Counted from the first letter of the stretch, positions 43,968 through 53,914 are shown. The stretch: 64,000 nt of DNA from an uncultured Porphyromonadaceae bacterium (GCA_902495075.1 CABUVO010000006.1:62001-126000); one strand, 5' to 3'. Program-made: numbers and translations. Notes: generated by a model from the letters alone, not told the origin.

Positions 43968-46157
43968 ATGAAAAGAATACATTCCGACATATCACGCCTC
44001 GCATCCTTGCTCCTTGTCTTCACTGCCATAACAACGGCATGCAAGGATGAGGTGGAGCTCCCCCGCGCATTCGTGACACCAGACACAGAACGCATCGTTG
44101 CGCCAGCCATGGCAGCGACCTTCAACGTGGAGGTTGACGCCAACTGCGAATGGATCGCAGAGATCGACAATGATGCCGCATGGGTATCAATCCCCGAGGA
44201 AAAACGGATAGGCAAAGGGACACTCGCCATCTCTGTAGAAAAAAACGCAAGCGGAGCAAAGCGCACATTGGATATAAAAATCCACGACAGCAAGAACACG
44301 GTATCCTCCACTCTCTCACTTGAGCAGAATCCGCAGAGCGGTGACGGCTTCACTTCCATCACCGACCTCCGCAAGATAATATCTTCCGGAAACATATCCG
44401 CGTCCGAAGGTCTTAAGATACGGGGCATTGTGGTTTCAAATCAACGAAACGGCAACATCAACGAGAACACCATTGCTATCGAAGACAACACCGAACCCGG
44501 TTCAGGTGTAGCTGTACGCACACAGTCGCGTGTCTTCGTCAGCCCCGGCGAGGAGATAGAAATCGATCTGTCGGGTGCTTCCTTCGATTCAAAGGAGGGT
44601 ATGCTCACAGCGGTCCCCGCTTCTGACGACCGGATATCACGCACAGAAAGCTCACGCATCGACCCCATGCCGGTAGAGGTTTCGGTAAAAGATCTGGAGA
44701 ACTCGGATTATGAATCGATGTATGTCAGAATAAAGAGTCAGGTAACATATCAGGACATGCGCAAGGAAACGATAGCCGAAAACATATCTATCCAGGATGC
44801 AGAGGGGGCGGTCATGCCGCTACTCATTCTGCAGGGATGTCAGTTCTCCGACATTCCGGTTCCGACCGGTGGAGGAACTGTATCGGGACTTATCAGATAT
44901 GTCGATGGTAAAGCCGCAATAATGCCATGCTCTTCTTCCGACATATCCCTCTCCTCTTCGCGTTTCGACGGCGGAATAATGTTGCCCTATGTATTCTCCC
45001 TGATGACCGAAGGATCCAACGATCATGGTAGATATGTAGATTTCATAAAAGATGCTTCCGATGCCAACAAGACCTATATGGAAGCCAAAGACGGAACAGG
45101 AGCGACATTGAATGTCAATCTAAATGCCAAGAGCAAAACATTCTACTATTGGAATGAGAATAGCGGACATCATAATCTACAGCTTGCATCATGGCTCGAC
45201 GGCAACAAGAACTACATACAACTGGCATTCCCTCTCGGGCAGGAACTGAGAGATGGTTTCCGACTCAGCTTCGGACTTGCAGGACAGAAGAACGCACCCG
45301 CCAACTGGGAACTGCAATATTCCACCGACAATTCGAACTGGACCACATCACCGAATAAAATCAGTATCCCCACGGGGGAAGTTTTCGGAGGAGGAAAAGG
45401 TTATTTCTATTTTACAATCGAGACTCCTCTCTCAATGCCGATAGAAAGCAAATCGACACTGTATGTCAGATTGCGACCCGCCGACAAAGTTTCGATATCT
45501 GGAGGCGCTCTCTCCGATGGCTACGGACGCATCGCATTGCACAGCTGCGTTGTGCTCAGCTCGATCACCCCTGAGAAAACATCGAGTCCCGCCGGAGCGA
45601 TATATTTCGAGCCATTTGATGGGTTGACCCAAGGCACCGACTATCGTCAGGGAGACCGTCTCGGAGGAATGCTCAACTATTGCGGTGAGGATATTCAAGG
45701 TTGGAATGCGGAAATTACCAAGGGTCTCACAGGCACCAATGTTCGCCAGCGTCCCGGATACGCACAGATCGGATTTGTGGAGACACAGACCGTGAACCAG
45801 ACGAAAATCACCAACAACACCGGTAGCCTCATGACTCCCGCAGTTAACGTTTCCGGCAATCTCAAATTGAGATTCAAAGCAATGGCATATAAGAATACGA
45901 GCGTGTTCCAAAGCGGCAACAACACTGCCGCCGACATCTCCGGTGACGCTACATCCGCGATTGTCGAGATTATTGGGGCAGGCACAATCAATGGTAAAAA
46001 AAGCGCAGAAATCTCATCAATGGGATACGCTTCTTTCAAAACCTACGAACTCGAAATCGAGAATGCCAATGCGGATACTAAAATCAGATTCACTTCCGAT
46101 CCTTCCAAAGGAAATTTCACAAGATGGTTTATCGACGAGATATGCATAAGCAAATAA
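43968..46157 (+). CDS. BACON / DUF5689 domain surface lipoprotein
   Basis: The 729-residue lipoprotein (signal ending TACK) begins with a BACON-type domain (FNVEVDANCEWIAEIDNDAA, then WVSI and LEQNPQ, about residues 45-120). It then has a DUF5689-like domain with OB-like strands (LKIRGIVVSNQRNGNINENT and GVAVRTQSRVFVSPGEEIEI, about 135-330). Two lectin-like jelly-roll segments follow (about 340-540 and 550-729). It lies in the SusE/SGBP position after SusD and the EEP gene, so it is probably a surface glycan-binding protein. Six bases separate it from the EEP gene. The last 16 bases overlap the GH3 start. Confidence 0.85.
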   Translation: MKRIHSDISRLASLLLVFTAITTACKDEVELPRAFVTPDTERIVAPAMAATFNVEVDANCEWIAEIDNDAAWVSIPEEKRIGKGTLAISVEKNASGAKRTLDIKIHDSKNTVSSTLSLEQNPQSGDGFTSITDLRKIISSGNISASEGLKIRGIVVSNQRNGNINENTIAIEDNTEPGSGVAVRTQSRVFVSPGEEIEIDLSGASFDSKEGMLTAVPASDDRISRTESSRIDPMPVEVSVKDLENSDYESMYVRIKSQVTYQDMRKETIAENISIQDAEGAVMPLLILQGCQFSDIPVPTGGGTVSGLIRYVDGKAAIMPCSSSDISLSSSRFDGGIMLPYVFSLMTEGSNDHGRYVDFIKDASDANKTYMEAKDGTGATLNVNLNAKSKTFYYWNENSGHHNLQLASWLDGNKNYIQLAFPLGQELRDGFRLSFGLAGQKNAPANWELQYSTDNSNWTTSPNKISIPTGEVFGGGKGYFYFTIETPLSMPIESKSTLYVRLRPADKVSISGGALSDGYGRIALHSCVVLSSITPEKTSSPAGAIYFEPFDGLTQGTDYRQGDRLGGMLNYCGEDIQGWNAEITKGLTGTNVRQRPGYAQIGFVETQTVNQTKITNNTGSLMTPAVNVSGNLKLRFKAMAYKNTSVFQSGNNTAADISGDATSAIVEIIGAGTINGKKSAEISSMGYASFKTYELEIENANADTKIRFTSDPSKGNFTRWFIDEICISK

Positions 46158-48250
46158 TTAAACATCACATGCTTGGATTCCTGTCAGTGGGATGCGCGTT
46201 TGCCGTCTGCGCGACGGCAAGCGCCACCCTTATACATGACATGGACGAGGCATACGAGTGGGCTGACAGCAAACTGAAAGAGCTGACGCTCGATGAAAAA
46301 CTGAAATTCACCCGAGGATACTCTGAATTCTATTTCTTCGGCGTGCCTGAAAAGGGTGTCCCCTATGTGTATCTCTCCGACGCCACCCAGGGAGTACATA
46401 TCCGCCGCAACCTTAAGGATACAACCCTTGTCCGTCAACTCGACAAATCAACGGCTTTCCCGTGCCCAGTCATGCTCGCGGCATCGTTCGACAACGATCT
46501 CGCCTTCTCCTACGGTAAAGCCGTGGGAGAAGAATGCAGAGCCGGCAGTATCGGCGTGCTCCTCGGTCCCGGCATCAACATAGCCCGCAACTCACAGTGC
46601 GGACGTAACTACGAATATTTCGGTGAAGACCCATTCCTGACCGGTGAAATCGCTGCATCATACGTAAATGGAATCCAATCCACCGGTACGGCTGCATGCG
46701 TGAAGCATTTCCTTTGCAATGAAACCGAATTCTATCGCCGACGCTCGAATTCGGTGGTAGATCAACGGGCTTTACGGGAAATATACCTCCCTCCCTTTAA
46801 GAAATGTATTGACGAAGGAGTCGCGTTTGTCATGACATCCTACAATCGTCTTAACGGAGAATGGACCGGACAAAGCAAACCGGCAATCGATTCGCTTCTG
46901 AGAAATGAACTCGGATTCAAAAATGCTGTAATGTCTGACTGGAGCTCGGTCTATGATATGAAGAAAGTTGTGAAAAGCGGTCAGAATGTTGTCATGCCCG
47001 GATCTTCTAAACTTAGCCGGCAACTATCAGACCTTTTGAAAAAAGGTGAGATTAGTGAAAATGATATCGACAACATGATTCGACCTTTGCTCGCCACCTG
47101 CTATGCATACGGACTTTATGAAAAGAGAGAAAACACTGCAGCGTCTCCTATAGATTTTACACACAATAACGCCATTGCTGAAAAAACGGCAGAAGAAGGC
47201 ACCGTGCTCCTCAAGAACTCGGGTATTCTTCCCTTGAAAAATCCCGGAACAATCCTGGTTACCGGATCAGCCGTTGATTCCAGTCCGAGAAACTGCGACA
47301 ACCCAGCCTCCTCTGCAGATGTTGAAGGCTATGATTATATATCTCTCAAAAATGCCCTAATTGCCGAATTCGGAGATAGAGTGAAATTCATAGAGAATCC
47401 AAATACCGATGAATTGAAAAGTGCTGATGTTGTGCTGACAACAACGGGAACGGTCGACATGGAGTCGTTTGAACGCCCATATGCTCTTCCTCGTGCCGAA
47501 GAAACCAGACTCCGAAAGATTGCATCAGCAAATCCCAATACAATTGTTCTGGTGTTTTCCGGCTCCGGAATCAAGATGACCGGATGGATCGACAATGTTG
47601 CGGCTCTTATATATGGCTGGTATCCGGGACAAAACGGCATGCGTGCGATAGCAGGCATCATTTCAGGTCGGATAAACCCTTCGGGAAAACTACCGATAAC
47701 CATAGAAAAGGATTTCAAGGATTCCCCTGCAAAAAACACAATGCCTGATGGTGCTGAATTTTACAACACAGCCTTCCGGGCATACAATGAAAAGCTAATC
47801 ATGCCTTATGATGTAAGATATGATGAATCGATTTTGGTGGGATACCGTTGGTATGAAACAAAAAACATTGAACCGCTATTCCCCTTCGGACATGGACTGA
47901 CATACACGGACTGGGAAATATCCGGTGTAAAAGCCAAAGTAAAAAAGGATTGTATCAACCTTTCGCTTAACGTGAAAAATTCCGGAAAAAGGGAAGGCTC
48001 CCAGGTAATCCAGATTTATGTTTCGGAAGATAACCCAAGTGTGATCAGACCCGTCAAAGAACTCAAGGCTTTTCGCCGCGTTTCATTGAAACCCGGTGAC
48101 AGCAGCAAACTAACTATTGACATCCCTCTCGATGATCTCGCATTTTGGGATATTGAAACCCAAAAATTCACTGTCAACAAAGGTAAATACACAATTTCCA
48201 TAGGCACATCATCCAAAGACATATCTCAAAAAATAAACATTAATATTTAA
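46142..48250 (+). CDS. Glycoside hydrolase family 3 protein (beta-glucosidase-like)
   Basis: The start at 46142 overlaps the previous gene by 16 bp; a second ATG at 46169 is possible. A hydrophobic segment (MLGFLSVGCAFAVCATASAT) would export it to the periplasm. GH3 motifs: GPGINIARNSQCGRNYEYFG, the Lys-His pair in CVKHFLCNETEF (about residues 187-198), and the nucleophile Asp266 in VMSDWSSVYD. The C-terminal (alpha/beta)6 sandwich (VLVFSGSGIKMTGWIDNVAA, YGWYPGQNGMRAIAGIISGR) and fibronectin-like domain (SGKREGSQVIQIYVSEDNPS) are complete. Expected reaction: removal of beta-linked terminal sugars, linkage unknown. Confidence 0.92.
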   Translation: MHKQIIKHHMLGFLSVGCAFAVCATASATLIHDMDEAYEWADSKLKELTLDEKLKFTRGYSEFYFFGVPEKGVPYVYLSDATQGVHIRRNLKDTTLVRQLDKSTAFPCPVMLAASFDNDLAFSYGKAVGEECRAGSIGVLLGPGINIARNSQCGRNYEYFGEDPFLTGEIAASYVNGIQSTGTAACVKHFLCNETEFYRRRSNSVVDQRALREIYLPPFKKCIDEGVAFVMTSYNRLNGEWTGQSKPAIDSLLRNELGFKNAVMSDWSSVYDMKKVVKSGQNVVMPGSSKLSRQLSDLLKKGEISENDIDNMIRPLLATCYAYGLYEKRENTAASPIDFTHNNAIAEKTAEEGTVLLKNSGILPLKNPGTILVTGSAVDSSPRNCDNPASSADVEGYDYISLKNALIAEFGDRVKFIENPNTDELKSADVVLTTTGTVDMESFERPYALPRAEETRLRKIASANPNTIVLVFSGSGIKMTGWIDNVAALIYGWYPGQNGMRAIAGIISGRINPSGKLPITIEKDFKDSPAKNTMPDGAEFYNTAFRAYNEKLIMPYDVRYDESILVGYRWYETKNIEPLFPFGHGLTYTDWEISGVKAKVKKDCINLSLNVKNSGKREGSQVIQIYVSEDNPSVIRPVKELKAFRRVSLKPGDSSKLTIDIPLDDLAFWDIETQKFTVNKGKYTISIGTSSKDISQKININI

Positions 48251-48268
48251 CCTTTTAATTACACCATT

Positions 48269-50152
48269 ATGAGAAAAAGATTCCACATTCTCTGTGGCAT
48301 CGCGACGGCTGCATTCCTTTTCGCGCCGTTTGCAAACGCCCAAACCACTGTAAACAAGATTGTTTACACTTTAAACAGTGCCGGAACTGCATATACTGTA
48401 ACCGGATTTGAAGAGGGGATTGTAGATGCAGTCATTGAATCATCTATCGATGGTAAGCCGGTTACAACAATCAATCAGAATGTATTCAAAACAGCAGCTA
48501 CCCTTAAAAGCGTTATGATTCCCGCATCCGTCACCACTATGGGGAATTCAATATTTCAGAATAACAAATCCCTTGAGATTGTAACCTTCGAAGACGGAGA
48601 CCAACCCCTCGCGATGGGTGGCTGGACTTTCAACGGATGTGACAAAATCAAAGAGATAGTTATGCCTGCCCGCCTCGCTTCGTTTGGAGCAAACAGTAAT
48701 TTCAATAAGTGTAGTGTTCTTGAAAAAGTGACATTCAAAGGTCCAAGCAAACTAACGAATTTCCAAAAATATACTTTTACAGAGAGTAAACTTGCGGAAC
48801 TTGATCTTTCAGGTCTGGAGAATGTAGAAAATTTCGATGCTACTAACCTGCAAGCAATTTACTCATCTTCCATTAAGGTGACTTTGCCAAAGAAGATGAC
48901 TCCGCTGCCCAAAGATGTCCTTTCAAAATGTACTGCAACTGAAGTGATTTTCCCTGAAGGTACAACTGCTATCCCCAATCAAGCTCTTGACGGTTACAAG
49001 ACTGTGATTAGTGTGTCCATACCATCCACGGTTACATCAATAGGAAACTCAGCATTCAGGAACTGCACTTCCCTCAGTAACGTGACATTCGCCTACAACA
49101 AAACCCTCAACTCTTCAATGAATTATGCATTCCAAGGCTGCACTGCTCTCGAAAGCATAGATCTTTCTCCATTACCCGGCGTAAAAGGTCTTGTAGCAAC
49201 ATTTTTGAATTCAGGTCTTAAAACGGTGAAATTCAGTCCTGAAAGCAATATCACGACATTAAACTGGGATTTATTCAACGGAACACAGTTAGAGACAATC
49301 GACATTCCGGCAACTGTAACCAAACTTGGGGCACGCGCTTTCTACAACTGTACTAACCTCAATACCATAAACATTCCCAAAGGTGTCAGCCAGATATTGA
49401 CCAACGCATTCAGCCACGATAAAGATCGTGCAGGAATAAAGAATGTTGTATTCAATCAAGAAGGAGGCAATTGGCCTGCCGCAATTGAGGCGGATACTGT
49501 CGATATTATTCTCGCCGGTGATACCAAAGCCTATTGCTACAAGGATATGTCGGACATACCTGATGGTGTTATAAAAGTTGCTCCAATTCAGACAGCGAAA
49601 TATACTACATACTATAACTCCAAAGCAGCCATAATGCTTCCCGAAGGAGTAAAGGCATCATTGGTTTCAGCAGTAAATGGATCAAATGTAGTGCTCGATT
49701 TCACTAAATATGAGGCAGGTTCAACAATTCCGGGACAGACAGCGGTTCTCCTTCAGTGCGAGCAGGAAAATACCACACTCTATCCACGTATTCTTCCCAA
49801 CGGTCCTGTTGTGCCAATGGCATCCAATCTGCTTGTCGGATCAGAAGACGATACACCCTATCAAAAAAGCACCGTGAATTATGCTCTCAGTAATAATAAT
49901 GGCTCATATGGCTTCTATAAGGTAACGGATGGTTCTAACCCTGCCAATAATGCATATCTTGCGCTCAGTGCGGACGCGGCTGCAGGAAAAAATTACTTCA
50001 TGATTGAAAATGTTTCCACCGGTTTGACAATTATTGAAGACAATAAATCTTCACAGGGGAAAATATATAACCTTATGGGTATTGAGATGGATCCTGAAAA
50101 GCTTTCTCCTGGCATATACATAAAGAATGGTAAAAAATTCATTGTCCGATAA
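48269..50152 (+). CDS. Leucine-rich-repeat (BspA-like) secreted protein with sorting-like C-terminus
   Basis: The 627-residue product has a signal peptide (MRKRFHILCGIATAAFLFAP, ending ANA) and several BspA-type LRR_5 units. Examples are VFKTAATLKSVMIPASVTTM, ALDGYKTVISVSIPSTVTSI, AFRNCTSLSNVTFAYNKTL and AFYNCTNLNTINIPKGVSQI, spanning about residues 60-400. The C-terminus (KIYNLMGIEMDPEKLSPG, IYIKNGKKFIVR) is a type IX-like module. LRR_5 proteins on Bacteroidota bind host or bacterial surfaces. It lies 19 bp after GH3 and 15 bp before the SGNH gene, so it is part of the locus, perhaps as a glycan-binding or adhesion factor. Confidence 0.8.
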   Translation: MRKRFHILCGIATAAFLFAPFANAQTTVNKIVYTLNSAGTAYTVTGFEEGIVDAVIESSIDGKPVTTINQNVFKTAATLKSVMIPASVTTMGNSIFQNNKSLEIVTFEDGDQPLAMGGWTFNGCDKIKEIVMPARLASFGANSNFNKCSVLEKVTFKGPSKLTNFQKYTFTESKLAELDLSGLENVENFDATNLQAIYSSSIKVTLPKKMTPLPKDVLSKCTATEVIFPEGTTAIPNQALDGYKTVISVSIPSTVTSIGNSAFRNCTSLSNVTFAYNKTLNSSMNYAFQGCTALESIDLSPLPGVKGLVATFLNSGLKTVKFSPESNITTLNWDLFNGTQLETIDIPATVTKLGARAFYNCTNLNTINIPKGVSQILTNAFSHDKDRAGIKNVVFNQEGGNWPAAIEADTVDIILAGDTKAYCYKDMSDIPDGVIKVAPIQTAKYTTYYNSKAAIMLPEGVKASLVSAVNGSNVVLDFTKYEAGSTIPGQTAVLLQCEQENTTLYPRILPNGPVVPMASNLLVGSEDDTPYQKSTVNYALSNNNGSYGFYKVTDGSNPANNAYLALSADAAAGKNYFMIENVSTGLTIIEDNKSSQGKIYNLMGIEMDPEKLSPGIYIKNGKKFIVR

Positions 50153-50166
50153 ATAACTTCTATCTG

Positions 50167-50979
50167 ATGAAAAGAAGCGTTGTCTTGATACTAAACGCCT
50201 TTATAGCAATCACGGCATCCTCGCAGAGTGTTGCTGTCTTCAGTGAAGGTGACAAAGTCATGGGGCGACTTTCAACCGCTGTTGACTCCATCGTATTCTA
50301 TGATGATGACAAGGCTCTGCAAGGAGTGTCAACGGAGAACCCCTCTGTACGTGAGATTGACGGCAGGTGGTGCTCGTTGGGAACTTCCATAACTTGGTAT
50401 AACGACCAGATTGCCAAAACAAATGGCAAAATCACAGCCGGCTACCAGACTCGCGTGATGAATAAGCTCAAATTCAAGTATTTCACAAACAGCGGGGTAA
50501 ATGGCGGAACTGTGTCAAGTTCTATTAACAATGTAGTATATGCCGATTACTATACAATCGAACATGGCATAAATGACTGGGGTAAAAAAGTTACTCCGGG
50601 AACATTCGATGATTATCTTAATGACACCGGAAATGGCAGCTTCGCAGCATCATACCGAAAACTTATCGACAAGATATACCAAACCAATCCTGATGCCCGC
50701 ATTGTCATCTGCACTCCGCGCAAAGGATACGGCTACAAAGGATATCTGCCGGATAAATGGGATGATGCGATTAACGGCAATTATCTTCAAGATTATGTAG
50801 ACATAGTGCGTAAGATTGCTGATTACGAAGGTATTCCTGTTGCGGATTTCTTTTCAGAATGCGGTGGTCAGCATAATCTGCATAGATTGTCTATGGATGT
50901 GGCTCTGCATCCTAACGATATCGGTTATCAGCTTATGGCAAATGTTCTGGTTCAGGCATTGATCAAGGTAATTAATTGA
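50167..50979 (+). CDS. SGNH/GDSL-type hydrolase (esterase-like)
   Basis: The 270-residue exported protein has the SGNH blocks: Ser74 in CSLGTSITWYND (block I), Gly in NSGVNGG (block II, about 108-114), Asn136 in IEHGINDWG (block III) and His248 in VALHPND (block V). The usual Asp three residues before that His is Val; an Asp lies four before (SMDVALHPND), so the triad may be shifted. The N-terminal 65 residues (VFSEGDKVMGRLSTAVDSIV) resemble a short leader seen in other Bacteroidales secreted proteins. It is likely to remove acetyl or other esters from the target glycan. It overlaps the next gene by four bases. Confidence 0.8.
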   Translation: MKRSVVLILNAFIAITASSQSVAVFSEGDKVMGRLSTAVDSIVFYDDDKALQGVSTENPSVREIDGRWCSLGTSITWYNDQIAKTNGKITAGYQTRVMNKLKFKYFTNSGVNGGTVSSSINNVVYADYYTIEHGINDWGKKVTPGTFDDYLNDTGNGSFAASYRKLIDKIYQTNPDARIVICTPRKGYGYKGYLPDKWDDAINGNYLQDYVDIVRKIADYEGIPVADFFSECGGQHNLHRLSMDVALHPNDIGYQLMANVLVQALIKVIN

Positions 50980-51470
50980 CCGCTATGTGTAATAATAGAA
51001 CGAAAAGATACCTATTTCTACTGGCAGCAATGCTGTATAACACCGCGACATTGCTGCCGGCAGAAAAAATCCGTATCGATTTCAAGGATGGCGAAATTAT
51101 CAGCTTTAATCTTGAATCTCATCCTGTTATCAGCATATATGGCAATGAAATCTATATGGTGATTGACGGGAAAGCCGTCTCAACATGTCTTTTTGATGAT
51201 ATCCGCAAAATTACATTTGACAAGAATATATCATCCGCCCCGATCTTGCCAATCGGACAGAGCGAAGTGCATCATGAAGGTAACGTGATTGTTCTGACCG
51301 GTTTCAAGCCTGACGGACTCATAAGAGTTATTGGATTGGATGGCATGACAAAAATATCCTCCGAATTTGATTCCAAAGGATGTTATAGATTCAATACTGC
51401 CGATCTACCATCGGGTATATACATCCTGGTAACAGATAGACAAATTATAAAAATAATGGTTGGTGAATAG
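50976..51470 (+). CDS. Small secreted protein with sorting-like C-terminus
   Basis: The 164-residue product has a basic N-terminus and hydrophobic segment (RYLFLLAAMLYNTATLLPA). A short beta-rich region follows (RIDFKDGEIISFNLE, FDDIRKITFDK), and it ends LPSGIYILVTDRQIIKIMVG, which resembles the type IX-like module of the larger proteins in this window. Its start overlaps the SGNH stop (ATGA), so it is translationally coupled; an ATG three codons later is an alternative start. I recognise no domain apart from the tail; a carrier or anchor for a partner protein is possible. Confidence 0.65.
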   Translation: MTAMCNNRTKRYLFLLAAMLYNTATLLPAEKIRIDFKDGEIISFNLESHPVISIYGNEIYMVIDGKAVSTCLFDDIRKITFDKNISSAPILPIGQSEVHHEGNVIVLTGFKPDGLIRVIGLDGMTKISSEFDSKGCYRFNTADLPSGIYILVTDRQIIKIMVGE

Positions 51471-51502
51471 TTTGTATTCACTGAATAAGCGATTCAAGAT
51501 TT

Positions 51503-52564
51503 ATGAGTAAATTTATAATCCTATGCTTGCTCTTTATCGCGTGGCAGCCTGTCGCTGCCACGCGATATTTCGATGCCACGGAATTTACCATATTAGGCAA
51601 AGTTTCTGCAGCGAACCCCGGATTCTCACGTATAGACATAAGCCGTTTCCCCAAACAAGGGAATACCATCACGAAATATGCCGGATTCTCTACTGGTGTT
51701 GCCGTGCTGTTCGAAACTGATAGCCCTTATATCAAAGCCCGATGGCGGAACAGATATAAGTCTGAAGGTCTCAACACAACTCCTCTTATGCAGAGCGGAC
51801 TTGACCTCTATATCGAACGCGATGGAGAATGGATACATGCCGGTGTCGGACTCCCTACGGATTCCCTTTTTGCAGAACACACCCTTGTAGAGAAGATGGA
51901 CGGATACAAACATACATGTATGCTCTATCTCCCGCTATGGAACGAAATAGAAGAACTCTCAATCGGCATATCCGGCAGCGCACATATAAACGCGATCGAG
52001 TCTCCATACAAAAAGAAGATAGCGTTTGTGGGGTCGAGCATCACGCATGGAGCTTCCGCTTCTCGTCCTGGACTTGCATTTCCGGCAAGAATTGGCAGAG
52101 CATTGCATGCAGAAGCATTAAACTTAGGCTTTGCGGGAGTATGCAAACTCGATGATTTCTATGCCGACCTTATTATATGCACAGATGCTGATGTCTTCGT
52201 TATTGATGCTTTTTCCAATCCGTCTGCAGAACAGATTCGCAAACGCCTTCCACATTTTATCAGCAGAATCAGAAAAAAGAAGAAAGATGTTCCGCTTATT
52301 TTCTTACAAACGCTCGAAAGAGAAACTGGCAATTTCAATCTCAAGAAAAGTAATGAGGAGAAATGGAAACGGATAGCGGCAGAAGAGGGAATGAAACAAG
52401 TAATGAAAAAAGATCCAAATATATATTTCATAAATCCGGGAATGCCTCTTGGTGAGACTCACGACCGGACTGTTGACGGAGTGCACCCCAACGATGCCGG
52501 TTTCGAATCCATTGTCTCAAACCTCTTTCCAACATTGATTTCTATTATTCCTACGGAGCGATGA
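51503..52564 (+). CDS. SGNH hydrolase with N-terminal GxDLY domain
   Basis: The 353-residue product has an exported N-terminus (MSKFIILCLLFIAWQPVAAT). An N-terminal beta-sandwich follows containing SGLDLYIERDGEWIHAG (the GxDLY motif, about residues 94-110). The C-terminal SGNH domain has VGSSITHGASAS (nucleophile Ser), LGFAGVCKLDDF and the catalytic Asp/His in TVDGVHPNDAGF. The usual block III Asn is replaced in VIDAFSNPS. Members act as carbohydrate esterases. With the SGNH gene at 50167 it gives two different esterase-like enzymes at the end of the SusC/SusD locus. Confidence 0.85.
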   Translation: MSKFIILCLLFIAWQPVAATRYFDATEFTILGKVSAANPGFSRIDISRFPKQGNTITKYAGFSTGVAVLFETDSPYIKARWRNRYKSEGLNTTPLMQSGLDLYIERDGEWIHAGVGLPTDSLFAEHTLVEKMDGYKHTCMLYLPLWNEIEELSIGISGSAHINAIESPYKKKIAFVGSSITHGASASRPGLAFPARIGRALHAEALNLGFAGVCKLDDFYADLIICTDADVFVIDAFSNPSAEQIRKRLPHFISRIRKKKKDVPLIFLQTLERETGNFNLKKSNEEKWKRIAAEEGMKQVMKKDPNIYFINPGMPLGETHDRTVDGVHPNDAGFESIVSNLFPTLISIIPTER

Positions 52565-52580
52565 TAAAACATCATCGCTC
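52556..52580 (+). terminator. Hairpin terminator ending the SusC/SusD locus
   Basis: GAGCGATGAT (52556-52565) pairs perfectly with ATCATCGCTC (52571-52580) around AAAAC. It includes the TGA stop of the preceding gene; a weak T-rich stretch follows. Confidence 0.6.
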
Positions 52581-52612
52581 TCTGTTTGTTATTATAGAAA
52601 AAAGATTCTGCT

Positions 52613-53914
52613 ATGAAGACATATCTCCCACTCAGCCTGTGCCTGCTCGCCGGCATCATGCTGCTCCCTGCATGCAGCGACGACGAGCCTTCAATCTCCC
52701 CCCTCCCCGAGAAAACATACACGGGCAATGCTGCCCTCAAACTCGAATATAATGACGCTCCCATGAGCGGCAAGTCCGTAACATACTCCCAAAGTGGCAA
52801 CACCGCCAATCTGGTGATGAACTCTACCGTCTCTCTCGAAGAATTGTCAGCCGCTCTGAAAGGACTACCTGCCATCCCCGGTCCCGGCGTATTACCCGGC
52901 ACACCGGTGCTGACTCTTCCTGTGAATCTACATGCTGACGGCGGTAAATATGAGTTTGAAGGCTCCGGTGAGACCGATTTCGTCACCTACCGCTATTCAG
53001 GAGATGTCAATGCTGATGTCCTTGATTTCGAATTCGAAGATGTGATGCTCAAAAATCAGCGTCTTGCCAATACCGTCTGGGTTCCGGCACCGACAGAGAA
53101 AGAGACGGGCGGCATAGGCTATAAATCCTTACCGCTTCATATCGTATGGGAATGTTCGCTGCCACCTATCCTTGAAGGTTTCGACGGCACCATACAGGAT
53201 GCTCTCATATTGATGGCGACACTACCCATCATACCTGTATACAACAACACCGCATACATGTCTTTAGTGCAAGCCATCGGCAGCGCATTGAAGACAGTAG
53301 CATTCCGCCCCGACGGCAATGCCGTCGTAACATATCTGCAGACCAACAACGGCGCGGCACAGTTCGCGCAAGCACCCATCTGCATGATCCAGTATCTTCC
53401 CCTCACCGACAACATCCTAAAGCTCTACATCAACCCCACCGATCTCATGGGGCAAATCCTCATCAACAGCTCCAGCCATCCCGACCTACCTGCCAACCCC
53501 TTCGGCAAATCGTCAAGGAAAATGGCACGCGCAGATGCCGGTAGCGCCGCGACCGGAGACACTGCGGCAACAGAAGGCACCACGTCAGCACCCTCGCTTC
53601 AGGATATGATGCAGATAATCTCGAAATTGGCACCGATGCTTTCCGAAGGCATTCCGATGCAATATGATCTGACGCAAACGAGCCTCCAACTCTACCTCAA
53701 CACGGAGACCTTGCTCCCATTACTCCAAGGGGTAATAGTACCACTGCTTGAAGATCCCATCATACAGGCAAGCATAATCGAGAAGATCTCCGCCAATCCG
53801 TCGCTCAGCGGTTACCTCCCCGTCATCAAAGCCCTCGTCGCCGCCTTCCCCCAGCTCCTCTCCACCACGACCCGCATCGAGCTCGGCATCAACCTCACAG
53901 CCTACAAACCGTAG
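52613..53914 (+). CDS. DUF4925-like lipoprotein
   Basis: The 433-residue product has a lipoprotein signal (MKTYLPLSLCLLAGIMLLPA, Cys21) and then SDDEPSISPLPEKTYTGNAA. Its N-terminal half (about residues 30-190) is a beta domain with the SGDVNADVLDFEFEDVML segment I associate with DUF4925; the C-terminal half is helical and rich in hydrophobic residues (LQDMMQIISKLAPMLSEGIP, TLLPLLQGVIVPLLEDPIIQ). No enzymatic motif was seen. The family name is from memory and should be treated as tentative. It lies beyond the locus hairpin, so it may be transcribed separately. Confidence 0.65.
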   Translation: MKTYLPLSLCLLAGIMLLPACSDDEPSISPLPEKTYTGNAALKLEYNDAPMSGKSVTYSQSGNTANLVMNSTVSLEELSAALKGLPAIPGPGVLPGTPVLTLPVNLHADGGKYEFEGSGETDFVTYRYSGDVNADVLDFEFEDVMLKNQRLANTVWVPAPTEKETGGIGYKSLPLHIVWECSLPPILEGFDGTIQDALILMATLPIIPVYNNTAYMSLVQAIGSALKTVAFRPDGNAVVTYLQTNNGAAQFAQAPICMIQYLPLTDNILKLYINPTDLMGQILINSSSHPDLPANPFGKSSRKMARADAGSAATGDTAATEGTTSAPSLQDMMQIISKLAPMLSEGIPMQYDLTQTSLQLYLNTETLLPLLQGVIVPLLEDPIIQASIIEKISANPSLSGYLPVIKALVAAFPQLLSTTTRIELGINLTAYKP

